From Nocardia miyunensis NBRC 108239 (GTDB lineage Bacteria; Actinomycetota; Actinomycetes; Mycobacteriales; Mycobacteriaceae), in the NCBI RefSeq assembly GCF_001613065.1, contig NZ_BDBQ01000001.1, forward strand, positions 372,001-436,000: 64,000 nt of DNA, read 5' to 3'. Below the pieces are notes generated by a model. It did not search any database. It was given only the letters and a program-made list of their open reading frames with translations, and was not told the origin of the DNA. A program made the position numbers and the translations under genes. Of this stretch, positions 42,597 through 51,608 are shown in pieces (within the stretch, counting starts at the first letter, position 1; every line of letters begins with the position of its first letter).

Positions 42597-42659
42597 GTCA
42601 TGCCCGAGCGAATCACCGACCACAACGGTGACATCCATCCCCGGGCCTGCCTTCGGGCC

Positions 42660-42680
42660 AGAAGTGATATATTACTAGGT
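42660..42680 (+). promoter_or_regulatory. Leaderless promoter/operator of the DUF2889 gene
   Basis: TATATT (42668-42673) ends 5 bp before the GTG start at 42679, and no ribosome site exists. TATATTACTAGGT is the inverse of the ACCTAGTAATATA seen at the tesB promoter, so a common repressor is plausible. Confidence 0.5.
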
Positions 42681-43782
42681 GCACCTCGTGCTGGCGTATC
42701 GGCCCGGCCACGCCGTGCACGAACTGCGGTGTGAACGACTCGAAGGAGGCATCGACTTGACGGTCGAGATACCGGTTGGCCTCGTTGCCAGAGGACCGGC
42801 CGAGCCCACTCCCCCGCGTCGACCTGGATCCGTTCGGCGCACCTCGACCATCGATATGCGATGGCCCGCGGGACCGGGAACCCAACTCCGGCTCGTCGGG
42901 CGCGCACGAGATCTGTTGACACCCGACAACGGTGGCGATCCGGTGGTGCTGCGCGAAGACACCATGCGTGCGGGCATCAACTCCGCCACCCGCACGATCG
43001 AAGAAATCGAGGCGCACCCCACCCGCCCGAACGTGACGAAACTGATCGGTTCGCGAGGCGGCGGCAACTCACGTGCGACACTGGCCGAGGCGATGGCCGA
43101 CGAGGCCGCCGCGGGAACCCCGCTGTACCTTCTGCTCGACGACATCGCCGGCGCCTCCCTCATCGCCGGATTCGCCTACTCCCGCTGGATCGACCGCGAC
43201 CTGCTCATGCAGGAGATCAGCGCCCGGCCAGTCCGCGACATGACCGGCATCTGCACGGGATTCCAGCCCGGCTCCGGCGCCCTGATGCCCGACGGCTCCT
43301 CCAAGTGGACCCATCAGGTACAGCCCGTGCAGCCACTCCCCCTCGGCGGCGATCCACTGAGTTGGCATGCGCTGGAAGAGATCACGGATATGGCCATGCG
43401 CCGAGCCCGCCGTATCGACGTGCACGTGGGCGACGTGATCACCATCGACTCGATGTTCCAGGACAGCTCGACGGTGCCCACCGGGGGACGCGTGGCGGTG
43501 CACGAGTACCGGCTCACGGCGACCGCGGATCCGGACACCGGGGAGCTGCTCACCATCGACGCCGATCCCCGGGTACTACCCTACGATGAGTGCCCCCTGG
43601 CCTCCCGCAACGTCGGAAAGGCGCTCGGCACACCACTTTCCGAGCTCCGAACCGTCGTGCTGGACAAGTTCTCCGGAACCGAGGGCTGCACCCACCTCAA
43701 CGACGCGATGCGAGCGCTCGCGGAGGTTCCCGTCCTGGTCCGCGCACTACGCGAAGACGAACACCGCCGAGCCAGGCCGTAG
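42679..43782 (+). CDS. DUF2889 family protein
   Basis: A 367-residue protein of the DUF2889 family. It begins with short strand-rich segments (STIDMRWPAGPGTQLRLVGRARDL), has the central GSRGGGNSRATLAEAM and DDIAGASLIAGFAYSRW, and ends with the diagnostic SGTEGCTHLNDAMRALAEVP, which keeps Cys, His and Asp side by side as a possible active or metal site. No biochemical function is established to my knowledge; relatives sit in aromatic and steroid catabolic regions. The GTG start is probably leaderless. It is convergent with the TetR gene at 43790, only 7 bp apart. Confidence 0.85.
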   Translation: MHLVLAYRPGHAVHELRCERLEGGIDLTVEIPVGLVARGPAEPTPPRRPGSVRRTSTIDMRWPAGPGTQLRLVGRARDLLTPDNGGDPVVLREDTMRAGINSATRTIEEIEAHPTRPNVTKLIGSRGGGNSRATLAEAMADEAAAGTPLYLLLDDIAGASLIAGFAYSRWIDRDLLMQEISARPVRDMTGICTGFQPGSGALMPDGSSKWTHQVQPVQPLPLGGDPLSWHALEEITDMAMRRARRIDVHVGDVITIDSMFQDSSTVPTGGRVAVHEYRLTATADPDTGELLTIDADPRVLPYDECPLASRNVGKALGTPLSELRTVVLDKFSGTEGCTHLNDAMRALAEVPVLVRALREDEHRRARP

Positions 43783-43789
43783 GTCGGGC

Positions 43790-44407
43790 TCACGCAATTC
43801 CGATGCCGCCCAGGCAGAACCGCAGCAGATGCGCACGATCGGTCGCCGTCGGCACCGTACCCGACTCGTGATAGCGGGCGGTCATCCCGAGCACCAACGT
43901 CTGCACGAACAGCGCGTGGCGGTCGTGATCGGCGACTCCGGCCTCGGACAGGATTCCGGCGAGCAGGTCGAGAATCCGCGCATAACCGACAGGTTCGATC
44001 TCACTCTTGTCCCGGGCGATCTGGCCGACATTCCACAGGATCACCGCACTGAGTTCCGATAGTCGCGGATCCTCGATCTGCGCGAGCACCCCGTCGATCC
44101 AGGCCCGAATCCGATCGCGCACGCCGGAGCACTTCGATACACGATGCCGCAGATAACTGTGCAGCGTCAGCAGCCCCTGCTCGTAAGTTGCCACGATCAG
44201 GTCGTCGCGACTGCGAAAATGCCGATAGAACGCCTGATTCGTCATCCCGGCCGCGCCGACGATCTCGGCAACCGTGGGCATCTCCGTACGCCCCTTGCGG
44301 ACCATGACCTCTTCGGCGGTCCGGATCAATTTCTCCACTTCACCGTCGTAGAGCGCCTGTCGGGCCGGATTCGCAGCCCGGCGTAGATGACGCCCGCCGG
44401 AAAGCAC
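43790..44407 (-). CDS. TetR-family regulator beside the catabolic operon
   Basis: A protein of about 205 residues. The HTH contains LIRTAEEVMVRKGRTEMPTV and AGMTNQAFYRHFRSRDDLI, a typical TetR recognition helix (FYRHF). A helical ligand-binding domain follows. GTG 44407 has GGGAGGG upstream; in-frame GTG codons further up, to 44467, are possible. It lies downstream of the 15-gene operon ending at 44639, with a 231-bp gap in which only AT-rich promoter-like DNA near 44470-44500 was noticed. It is the nearest candidate regulator of that operon. Confidence 0.87.
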   Translation of the reverse strand: MLSGGRHLRRAANPARQALYDGEVEKLIRTAEEVMVRKGRTEMPTVAEIVGAAGMTNQAFYRHFRSRDDLIVATYEQGLLTLHSYLRHRVSKCSGVRDRIRAWIDGVLAQIEDPRLSELSAVILWNVGQIARDKSEIEPVGYARILDLLAGILSEAGVADHDRHALFVQTLVLGMTARYHESGTVPTATDRAHLLRFCLGGIGIA

Positions 44408-44638
44408 CGATTCAGCGCCCTCCCCGCAGCCTCCGGTCACGCCAGCCACCCCCGATGTCAGAACCACAATTTCGAAATGATGTTCTCACTTTAACATCGG
44501 CAACACAACCGGCTCATCGTGAGCCTGCCCCGCCTGCTGACGAACGGAGGCATGAGACGCCTTGTCGTTCAGCACGATTACCCGACCGGGCCGGGATGTC
44601 AGCGAGTTCTGCGACACGAGGTCCCGCAGCGCAAGCGG

Positions 44639-45772
44639 TTACCTCGAGTGCTGGATCGGAGTTAGGGCCGACGACGTAGACGCCTCTTTTGAGACCGCGA
44701 TGCCCCATTCCGACATCAGCTCACCGATACCACCCTCGGGGCGCGCAGCGACAGCACCGGGAGTGCGAGACAACCTCGGTGCCACCCCGGGCACGAGACC
44801 GTCCCCGAACTCCCGAATAAGCCCGCGCCGCCGGTTGTGAGCATGGGTGGATACCTCGTCCAAGGCCAGAACCGGGGTTACGCAGGCATCGACGCCATCG
44901 AACACCTCGCACCACTCGTCGCGTGACCGCGTGCGGAACAGCGCGGCCAGCTCCTCCTTCCGCTCCGGCCACGACGCGACATCCGTCTGCGCGGAATCCC
45001 ATTTCGGATCCACCAGTCCGAGCACGGTACGGAACTCCTCGTAGAACTTGGGCTCGATGCACCCGACCGCCATGTAGCCACCGTCGGATGTCTCGTACAC
45101 GTCGTAGAAGAACGCACCGGAGTCCAGCCGATTGGTGCCGCGCTGATCCGACCACCGGCCGACAGAGCGATCCCAGTGGAATGTCGTCATCAGGCTCGCC
45201 GCGCCATCGACCATGGCAGCATCGACAACCTGCCCCTTGCCCGAACGCGTGCGTTCGAAGAGCGAGCACATGATCCCGTAGACCAGATAGAGGGCACCGC
45301 CGCCGTAGTCACCCACCAGGTTCAGCGGCACCGACGGCGGCGCGTCACGCCGGCCGATCGAACCGAGCGCCCCCGCGATCGCGACATAGTTGATATCGTG
45401 GCCGACGGCGCGGGCCAGCGGCCCGGTCTGCCCCCACCCGGTCATGCGCGCATAAACCAATCGTTCATTGCGGCACAGACATTCGTCCGGGCCCAGGCCC
45501 AACCGCTCCATCGTGCCCGGGCGGAATCCCTCGATCAGAACGTCCGCACCGGAGAGCAATCGAAGGACGAATTCAACGCCTTCGTGCTGCTTCAGGTCGA
45601 CCTCGACATGACGCCGGCCACGGCCGGTAGGCCCTGAACCGACGGTGGTATGACCTGCCCGGTCGATACGGACAACGTCGGCACCCATGTCCGCCAGAAG
45701 CATCGCCGCGAAGGGACCCGGGCCCTTGCCCGCCATTTCGACAACGCGCACACCTGCGAGCGGTCCACTCAC
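44639..45772 (-). CDS. Alpha-methylacyl-CoA racemase
   Basis: A 377-residue CaiB/BaiF-fold protein with the complete racemase site: His125 in AVGHDINY, Asp155 in NLVGDYGGG and Glu240 in GCIEPKFYEEF, one residue off the known mycobacterial MCR set His126/Asp156/Glu241. It interconverts (2R)- and (2S)-2-methylacyl-CoA. GTG 45772 has GAGG at suitable distance. As the last gene of the operon it implies that the substrate carries an alpha-methyl carboxylate that must be epimerised before dehydrogenation or dioxygenation, as for 2-arylpropionyl-CoA or methyl-branched chains. Confidence 0.9.
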   Translation of the reverse strand: MSGPLAGVRVVEMAGKGPGPFAAMLLADMGADVVRIDRAGHTTVGSGPTGRGRRHVEVDLKQHEGVEFVLRLLSGADVLIEGFRPGTMERLGLGPDECLCRNERLVYARMTGWGQTGPLARAVGHDINYVAIAGALGSIGRRDAPPSVPLNLVGDYGGGALYLVYGIMCSLFERTRSGKGQVVDAAMVDGAASLMTTFHWDRSVGRWSDQRGTNRLDSGAFFYDVYETSDGGYMAVGCIEPKFYEEFRTVLGLVDPKWDSAQTDVASWPERKEELAALFRTRSRDEWCEVFDGVDACVTPVLALDEVSTHAHNRRRGLIREFGDGLVPGVAPRLSRTPGAVAARPEGGIGELMSEWGIAVSKEASTSSALTPIQHSR

Positions 45773-45818
45773 TACTTCCTCATTCCGATCGTGAGAGGGT
45801 TCGCGAACCCGGCGGCAT

Positions 45819-46682
45819 TCATCGCCGGGAGATCGCGAGCCCCATACCGGTGATCCATTTCTGCACCGGTTCGTAGGCAATGCGTTCGAACGGCTCGCCA
45901 CCACCGGCCGCACCGGCGGCCAGCCACGTCCGGACTTCGTTGGCCCCGACACCGGCCTGCTCGTGCGCAACCGTGGCCAACTCCGCCAGCCGGGAGGTGT
46001 CCCACGAGGTCAGAGCGTCGAGAAATGCCTGATCCCAGACCGGCTTGATCTTCTTCTCTGCCGCCGCGTAGCCGGCGGCGATGATCCGTGCTCGCTCCTC
46101 GTCGCTCATATCGTGAGTGTCGACCTCCAGGCTCGGCGGAGAGTGCGACAAGCCACCTGTGCCGATCACGAGTACACGCTGATCGATACCGTCCAGAAAC
46201 TCTGCGACAGCGGCGCCGAATTCGAGTACGCGCTCCGGAGTCGGCAGCGGCGCGGTGGCGCAATTGATCGGCACCGGGATGACCGGATAGGCGTCCAGGC
46301 TCGCCGACAGATCGCGCAGGGGTTGCGCGAAGGCGTGATCCAGCTCGATCTCCCGGCAAACGCTGATATCGAATCCGACCTCGAGCAAATGGTCCGCAAG
46401 CCCTCGCGCCACATCGGCCGGTACCCGCAGCTCGCCGCCCGGCTGACCGGCCTCGGCCATGATGCCGGCGCTCAGCGCCACCGCGAACGCCGGCACGACC
46501 TTGCGGAAGGCCCGGCGATGGTCACCACCGAAGAGCACCACGATATCGGGCGCGAATTCACCGACCAGGGCGCGAACCTCGGCCAATCCGGCACGAAATT
46601 CGAGGCCGAAGGCGTGTTCCACATCGCGCATCATCCCCGGACTGTGGCTGGCACACACGACCAGCCGATCTGCCACGGCCAT
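45819..46682 (-). CDS. mhpB: Extradiol (meta-cleavage) dioxygenase, MhpB type
   Basis: A 287-residue class III (LigB-fold) extradiol dioxygenase. It follows E. coli MhpB block by block: CASHSPG at the N-terminus, DIVVLFGGDH, GELRVPADVA, LDHAFAQPL, GTGGLSHSPPS and NEVRTWLAAG, which include the conserved His residues of the iron site. It cleaves a catechol ring next to the hydroxyls, using Fe(II). It is shorter than MhpB (314) by loss of a loop after the last His motif. It lies in the operon with the ring dioxygenase; the MhpC- and MhpD-like steps are encoded divergently at 61223 and 62145. GAGGAGGG precedes the ATG. Confidence 0.9.
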   Translation of the reverse strand: MAVADRLVVCASHSPGMMRDVEHAFGLEFRAGLAEVRALVGEFAPDIVVLFGGDHRRAFRKVVPAFAVALSAGIMAEAGQPGGELRVPADVARGLADHLLEVGFDISVCREIELDHAFAQPLRDLSASLDAYPVIPVPINCATAPLPTPERVLEFGAAVAEFLDGIDQRVLVIGTGGLSHSPPSLEVDTHDMSDEERARIIAAGYAAAEKKIKPVWDQAFLDALTSWDTSRLAELATVAHEQAGVGANEVRTWLAAGAAGGGEPFERIAYEPVQKWITGMGLAISRR

Positions 46683-46720
46683 TTTACCCTCCTCTATAGC
46701 TGCGAAACCATCAGCGGCTC

Positions 46721-47638
46721 TTACCGATTCGGCTCGAGCAGCCGGTCGGCGATCATCGAGACGTCGACCCGGAAATCGTCGATACTGCGGCTGGCCGGCT
46801 CGATGGTGATCCAGGTGACCCCGGCATCGGCGTACTCCGGCAGCAGCGGCTGCACCGCATCGCAGAACGCGGCGGTGTCGCCGCTACGCAGCAGACTCGC
46901 CTCGAACGGCACGAAAGAAACGTCCAGCGCGGACTTACCGAGCTCCGCGCGCCGGGCGTTCTGCTCGCCGATCATCGTGCGCAACGTACCGATATCTTCC
47001 AGCGGCAGCGATCGGGTGATCGCGGCCATCTCCGCGGACTGCCCCATCGGCAGCCAGCCGTCACCGAGTTCGACCGCGCGGCGGCGCGCCGCGGCGCTGT
47101 TACCGCCGATCCAGATTGGGGGCCCGCCCGGCTGATCCGGCGCGGGCAGCGAAATATGGTCCGCCACACCGAATTCCGGGCCATCGTGGTCGACCCCGGC
47201 CCAACTCGCCCGCATCGCCGCGATCGCCTCGTCCAGCAGCGCCCCGCGACGCGCGAAATCGGCCCCGAGAGCCTCGAATTCGGACTTCAGATACCCCGCG
47301 GCCAGGCCCAGCGTCAGCCGCCCGCCGGACATCAGATCCAGCGACGCCGCCGATTTCGCACCCAGATACGGACTGCGATATCCCGCGACCATCACATAGG
47401 TGATCAGCCGCAGCCGGCTGGTGGCCTGGGCGGCGACGCTGAGCGCGACGAACGGATCGAAGGCATGATGGCCGCCGTTGGCCAGCCACTTCTTGTCCGG
47501 ATACGGATGCTCACTGACCGAGAGGCCATCGAATCCGGCATCCTCCACGAACTTCGCCACGGCGCCGAAGTCGGACTCGCCGATCCACCGCGGATAGTGC
47601 TTGACCGCCCGCATCGGGAAAATCAGATTGAACTTCAT
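46721..47638 (-). CDS. Luciferase-like monooxygenase, probably F420-dependent
   Basis: A 305-residue luciferase-like TIM-barrel protein: GFDGLSVSEHPYPDKKW, then LITYVMVAGYRSPYLGAKSAASLD and SGGRLTLGLAAGYLKSEFEA, with PIWIGGNSAAARRRAVELGDGW. In actinobacteria this group usually binds F420, sometimes FMN, and acts as oxidoreductase or monooxygenase. ATG 47638 is chosen over the start at 47650. It is packed 8 bp behind the ACAD gene. Its role may be a redox or oxygenation step on the alkyl part of the substrate. Confidence 0.87.
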   Translation of the reverse strand: MKFNLIFPMRAVKHYPRWIGESDFGAVAKFVEDAGFDGLSVSEHPYPDKKWLANGGHHAFDPFVALSVAAQATSRLRLITYVMVAGYRSPYLGAKSAASLDLMSGGRLTLGLAAGYLKSEFEALGADFARRGALLDEAIAAMRASWAGVDHDGPEFGVADHISLPAPDQPGGPPIWIGGNSAAARRRAVELGDGWLPMGQSAEMAAITRSLPLEDIGTLRTMIGEQNARRAELGKSALDVSFVPFEASLLRSGDTAAFCDAVQPLLPEYADAGVTWITIEPASRSIDDFRVDVSMIADRLLEPNR

Positions 47639-47646
47639 ACGTTCTC

Positions 47647-48822
47647 TCACTTCAACAGCTCTCGGGCGATAATGACGCGCTGCACCTCGGTGGCCCCCTC
47701 ACCCAGACGCTTCACCCTGAGGTCGCGGAACCATCGCTCCAACGGAAGCTCGTCGGCCAAACCGAGCGCTCCGTGAATCTGGATGCAACGGTCGATCACG
47801 TCATAGGCCTTCTCGGTGCCGTACATCTTCGCGATCGATGCGTCGACCTTGACGTCCTTGCCCAGATCGGCGTTCCAGGCCGCCTGGTACACGAGCAGGC
47901 GTGCGGCACGCAATTCCACCTCCGACTCGACCAGCATCCACTGAATTCCCTGCTTGTCGGCCAGCTTTCCGCCGAACACGTCGCGATCCCTGGCCCATCG
48001 GCACGCCATGTCCAGGGCCGACTGGGCGATTCCGATCGGCCCGGCCGGGTAGATGATTCGACTGTGCACGAGAAAGTCGCTGGCCAGCGAGAATCCGCCG
48101 CCTTCTTCGCCGACGAGGTTGCTCACCGGAATGCGGACATCGTCGAAGTGCAGTTCGTACGGCGAGAACGAGGCGACCACGCCGATGCGGCTGAACGTCA
48201 GTCCGGGAGTACCGTTCTCGACGATGAAGCACGAGATGCCGCCGCGGCCTTCACCGGTACGCGCGTAGACGACGCCCCAGTCCGCGTTCTCCGCATGCGA
48301 AGTCCACATCTTGCTGCCGTTGAGCACGTAGTGATCACCGTCGCGAACCGCTCTGAGCTTGATGGCGCGAGCCGGGTCGGAGCCACCGGACGCCTCGCTG
48401 ATCGCGGTGTACGCCTTGGTCATCGTGCCATCGATGATCGGCCGCGCGAATTTCTCGAACTGCGCTCGGCTCGCCTTGAACATGATGTTCGGAGGGTTCC
48501 CGCCGAAAGCACCGAGAGCTGGGAAGAAGGCTCCCATACGGCATTTCGCCGCTTCTTCCGCAACGACCGCCTGACCCAGCACACTGAGTCCGGCGCCGCC
48601 GAACTCCTCGGGAGTCTGCAACGCCCACAGCCCGAGAGCACGCGCCTTGGCCTGCAACGGAAGAAGCTGTGCGCGCGGCAGACCGGCGACATCGTGCGCG
48701 AGGGAGTCCTCGAGCGGACGTACCTCGGCCTCCATGAATCGGCGCACCGTCTCGCGGAGCAGTCGAAACTCCTCCGGAAGCTCCCAGGCACCGGTGACGG
48801 ACTTCTGTTCGATGGTCGTCAT
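47647..48822 (-). CDS. Acyl-CoA dehydrogenase
   Basis: A 391-residue ACAD with TAISEASGGSDPARAI, NGSKMWTSHAENADWG, IQIHGALGLADELPLERWFRD and the C-terminal LGEGATEVQRVIIARELLK. It introduces an alpha-beta double bond in an acyl-CoA using FAD. The IQIHGALGL motif replaces the more frequent GGxG, which also occurs in the ACAD10/11 branch. In the operon it is followed at 11 bp by a flavin-reductase-like gene upstream and at 8 bp by the luciferase-like gene downstream. Confidence 0.92.
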   Translation of the reverse strand: MTTIEQKSVTGAWELPEEFRLLRETVRRFMEAEVRPLEDSLAHDVAGLPRAQLLPLQAKARALGLWALQTPEEFGGAGLSVLGQAVVAEEAAKCRMGAFFPALGAFGGNPPNIMFKASRAQFEKFARPIIDGTMTKAYTAISEASGGSDPARAIKLRAVRDGDHYVLNGSKMWTSHAENADWGVVYARTGEGRGGISCFIVENGTPGLTFSRIGVVASFSPYELHFDDVRIPVSNLVGEEGGGFSLASDFLVHSRIIYPAGPIGIAQSALDMACRWARDRDVFGGKLADKQGIQWMLVESEVELRAARLLVYQAAWNADLGKDVKVDASIAKMYGTEKAYDVIDRCIQIHGALGLADELPLERWFRDLRVKRLGEGATEVQRVIIARELLK

Positions 48823-48833
48823 CGACGCCGTAC

Positions 48834-49418
48834 CTAGGCTTTCGCGCCGAACCGGCGGGCGCGAGCGTTGGCGAGCTGTGGTTCATGGTTCGCGTCGTAC
48901 TGGGCGATCCAGTCGGCAGGCAGTTTGCTCCACGCATCACCTATCCGCAGACGCTGGCCCTCGTTGAGGATCTCCGTCGCGACGACGTCACCGACGAAGA
49001 TCGAACTCTCCTCGACATCGAGCGTGCCCATCACGCGAGCCTCGACGTAGCTGTGCGCGTCGAGCAGGATCGGCGCGCCGGTCACGCCGGTCTTGGTACG
49101 AAGTTTGCCGATCTTGTCGCCGTCACGGCCCGAGCTACCGCCGAGCGTCATCAGAATCTCGAGTGACTTGTGCACCTGCTCGTCTTCGGCACTGAGCATG
49201 TGCATGACGAAAATGCCCGAGTTCGAGACCATGTCGTGGGTCTTGTTGTACTTGGTCAGGCTGATCGTTGCACGAGGCGCCTCGGGAATGATGCTCGCCG
49301 AGCCCGCCGACAACGACATCAGGCCGTTGGCGAATCCGCCGTCGACGGTGGTGATGGCAACGGGAAACGGGCGCAGGCCGGCGAGGACACGGTTGGCGAC
49401 TGCGGGATCGTAGGACAT
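48834..49418 (-). CDS. Flavin-reductase-like FMN-binding split-barrel protein
   Basis: A 194-residue protein of the flavin reductase-like (split beta-barrel) family: PFPVAITTVDGGFANGLMSLSAG is the typical FMN-binding start, followed by ATISLTKYNKTHDMVSNSGIF and HSYVEARVMGTLDVEESSIFVGDVV. It may supply reduced flavin to an oxygenase or act itself as an FMN/F420 oxidoreductase. Operon position next to an ACAD and a luciferase-like protein suggests a two-component oxygenase, but no pairing is proven. Confidence 0.88.
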   Translation of the reverse strand: MSYDPAVANRVLAGLRPFPVAITTVDGGFANGLMSLSAGSASIIPEAPRATISLTKYNKTHDMVSNSGIFVMHMLSAEDEQVHKSLEILMTLGGSSGRDGDKIGKLRTKTGVTGAPILLDAHSYVEARVMGTLDVEESSIFVGDVVATEILNEGQRLRIGDAWSKLPADWIAQYDANHEPQLANARARRFGAKA

Positions 49419-49432
49419 GGAAATTCTCTTTT

Positions 49433-50344
49433 CTACAAGTACGATTCGGAGGGTTCGAGGGCGGAATCGAGATAGTCGAGCAGGTTCGCCGTGAAGATGT
49501 CGTTGTCGTCTCCGGCAACCATGTGGCCCGCGTCTCGGACGTCCACAACCTGTGCGTGCGGGATCAATTCGCGCATCTCGACGACTCCGTCGTCGGAAAC
49601 GACATCCGACTCCTTACCCCGTACCAGCAGGACGGGACCGGAAATCTGTCGAGCAGCACGCTTCGAGCGTTCATAGATGACGGCGCTCACCGGGGTGTCG
49701 GCATGGTTCTCGGCGTCTGCGGGAAACATCACGCGTGGGTCCCAGTGCCAGTGCCAACGCCCATCGCGCAGACGCAGGTTCTTCTTCAGTCCCTCCAGAT
49801 TCTTCGGTCGTGGTCGGCGCGGGTTGTAGGCCGAGATAACCTCGGACGCCTCCTCGAGGGAGGAGAATCCGTCGGGTGCACTGCGCATGAAGTCGCGCAC
49901 CCTCTTCCCGCCGGCCTGTTCCACCCGCACCGCGATGTCGACCAGCACCAGAGCCTGGGCCAGATTCGGGTCCTCCCCCATCGCGATGAGCGCCACTTTG
50001 CCACCGAGCGATGCGCCGACCAGTGCGATTCCGAGGCCCGGATTACGTTGCCGCACATGGGAAACCATGAGCCGAACATCCTCGATCATTACCGGCATTC
50101 CGTAGTCGCCGGCAGCGTCCCACTCACTGTCGCCATGTCCGCGCAGGTCCACCGCATACGCGATCCAGCCTCGACGCCCGAGTCGTTCACCTGTCGTGCG
50201 CCATGAATGGCGGGTCTGCCCGCCCCCGTGCAGCAGCAGCACGATGCCACGGGGCGCCGCGTCACCCGGCGCCGGTTCCCACCGATCCGCGCACAGGCGA
50301 ACACCTGCTCCCAATATGTCGACAGTGTCCGGTTCAACGTTCAT
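49433..50344 (-). CDS. Alpha/beta hydrolase
   Basis: A 303-residue alpha/beta hydrolase: oxyanion motif LLLHGGGQTRHSW, AVDLRGHGDSEW, nucleophile elbow VGASLGGKVAL, then a cap region, and the final His in RDAGHMVAGDD. It may hydrolyse a ring-cleavage product, an ester or a CoA thioester. It is distinct from the MhpC-like hydrolase at 61223, so the locus encodes two hydrolases of this fold. AAGGG precedes the ATG. Confidence 0.9.
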   Translation of the reverse strand: MNVEPDTVDILGAGVRLCADRWEPAPGDAAPRGIVLLLHGGGQTRHSWRTTGERLGRRGWIAYAVDLRGHGDSEWDAAGDYGMPVMIEDVRLMVSHVRQRNPGLGIALVGASLGGKVALIAMGEDPNLAQALVLVDIAVRVEQAGGKRVRDFMRSAPDGFSSLEEASEVISAYNPRRPRPKNLEGLKKNLRLRDGRWHWHWDPRVMFPADAENHADTPVSAVIYERSKRAARQISGPVLLVRGKESDVVSDDGVVEMRELIPHAQVVDVRDAGHMVAGDDNDIFTANLLDYLDSALEPSESYL

Positions 50345-50383
50345 CGAGTCGCCCTTCGCGCCGGAGCCTTGCGGCCGAGATGG

Positions 50384-51583
50384 TCACTTCGTTACCGCGG
50401 GAACCTTCAGTACGACGGCACCGGCCTGGCCACCGCCCGCGCACATCGCAGCGACGGCGTATCCGCCACCGCGGCGTCCCAATTCGTGCATCAGGCTGAT
50501 GACCATTCGAGTGCCCGACGCGGCCACCGGATGTCCGAGGCTGCAACCGCTGCCGCTCACGTTGACGAGCGATTCATCGATGCCGAGCTTCTTGCACGCT
50601 GCCACCGGCACGGAGGCGAACGCCTCGTTGATCTCCCACAGAGCTACGTCGGCGACGCCTATACCCGCGCGATCGAGAACCTTGGGAATGACATCCAGGA
50701 CAGCCAGTCCCGTCAGCGCGGGGTCGATCGCCGTCGCGGCCCATGCCTCGACCGTCGCCAGCACCGGTAGTCCCCGTTCGGCGGCAAGGTCACTGCCGAC
50801 CACCATGACAGCGGCGGCCGCGTCGTTCACGCCGCTGGCATTGCCGGCGGTGATCGAGAAGCCCTCGATCTCGGGGTGCAGCACCTTCAAGCTCGCAAGC
50901 TTCGCCAGGCTGGAGTCGCGTCGAGGATGCTCGTCGACACTGAACTCCGTGTGGGTGCCGTCGGCCTGGCGTACCCGCACGGGCACGATCTCGTCGACGA
51001 AGGTGCCCGCATCGATGGCGGCGACCGCACGCTGATGTGACCGGAATGCCCAGGCGTCCAACTCTTCCCGCGTGAGGCCGACTTCCTTGGCAGTGTTCCA
51101 GCCGACCGTGATGGACATGTCCATGTTCGGCGCTTCGACCGTATCGGGGTGCGTCGGCGGCATCCACTTCTCGGTGAACTCGTCGACTCGCCCCGGCGTA
51201 CGCCACGTCTGGATCGGGCTCGTCGATGTCGATTGCGTACCTCCGGCGATGATCACCCGCTCGGCACCGGAAACGATCTGGCCGGCGGCGTTACCGATCG
51301 CGGTCAGGCCACCGGCGCAGTGCCGATTGACGGCTTGGCCGGGCACCTGCGGCATGCCGAGGACCACGGCCGCGTGCCGGGCCATGTCGCCGCCGCCGTA
51401 GTTGGACTCGGCGAGAATGATGTCGTCGACCTGGGAGACATCGAGACCGGAGCGCTTACGCACCTCTCCGATCACTACTTCGGCGAGTTCCATCGCGCTG
51501 GTATCGCGCAGCGCGCCTTTGAACGCCGTGCCGATCGCGGTGCGCGCACCGGCCACGATGACCGCATTGATCTTGTCCGCCAT
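50384..51583 (-). CDS. Thiolase (acetyl-CoA acyltransferase)
   Basis: A 399-residue true thiolase with all catalytic residues: nucleophile Cys89 in NRHCAGGL, the NEAF motif (INEAFASVPVA), His in GSGCSLGHPVAASG and the general-base Cys in MCAGGGQ. It cleaves a 3-ketoacyl-CoA with CoA to release acetyl-CoA (or propionyl-CoA for methyl-branched chains). It contrasts with the two Cys-less thiolase-like proteins of the window. Operon gaps are 25 bp upstream and 39 bp downstream; AAGGG precedes the ATG. Confidence 0.94.
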   Translation of the reverse strand: MADKINAVIVAGARTAIGTAFKGALRDTSAMELAEVVIGEVRKRSGLDVSQVDDIILAESNYGGGDMARHAAVVLGMPQVPGQAVNRHCAGGLTAIGNAAGQIVSGAERVIIAGGTQSTSTSPIQTWRTPGRVDEFTEKWMPPTHPDTVEAPNMDMSITVGWNTAKEVGLTREELDAWAFRSHQRAVAAIDAGTFVDEIVPVRVRQADGTHTEFSVDEHPRRDSSLAKLASLKVLHPEIEGFSITAGNASGVNDAAAAVMVVGSDLAAERGLPVLATVEAWAATAIDPALTGLAVLDVIPKVLDRAGIGVADVALWEINEAFASVPVAACKKLGIDESLVNVSGSGCSLGHPVAASGTRMVISLMHELGRRGGGYAVAAMCAGGGQAGAVVLKVPAVTK

Positions 51584-51608
51584 AGTTGTACCCTTCGCAG
51601 TGGTGATG

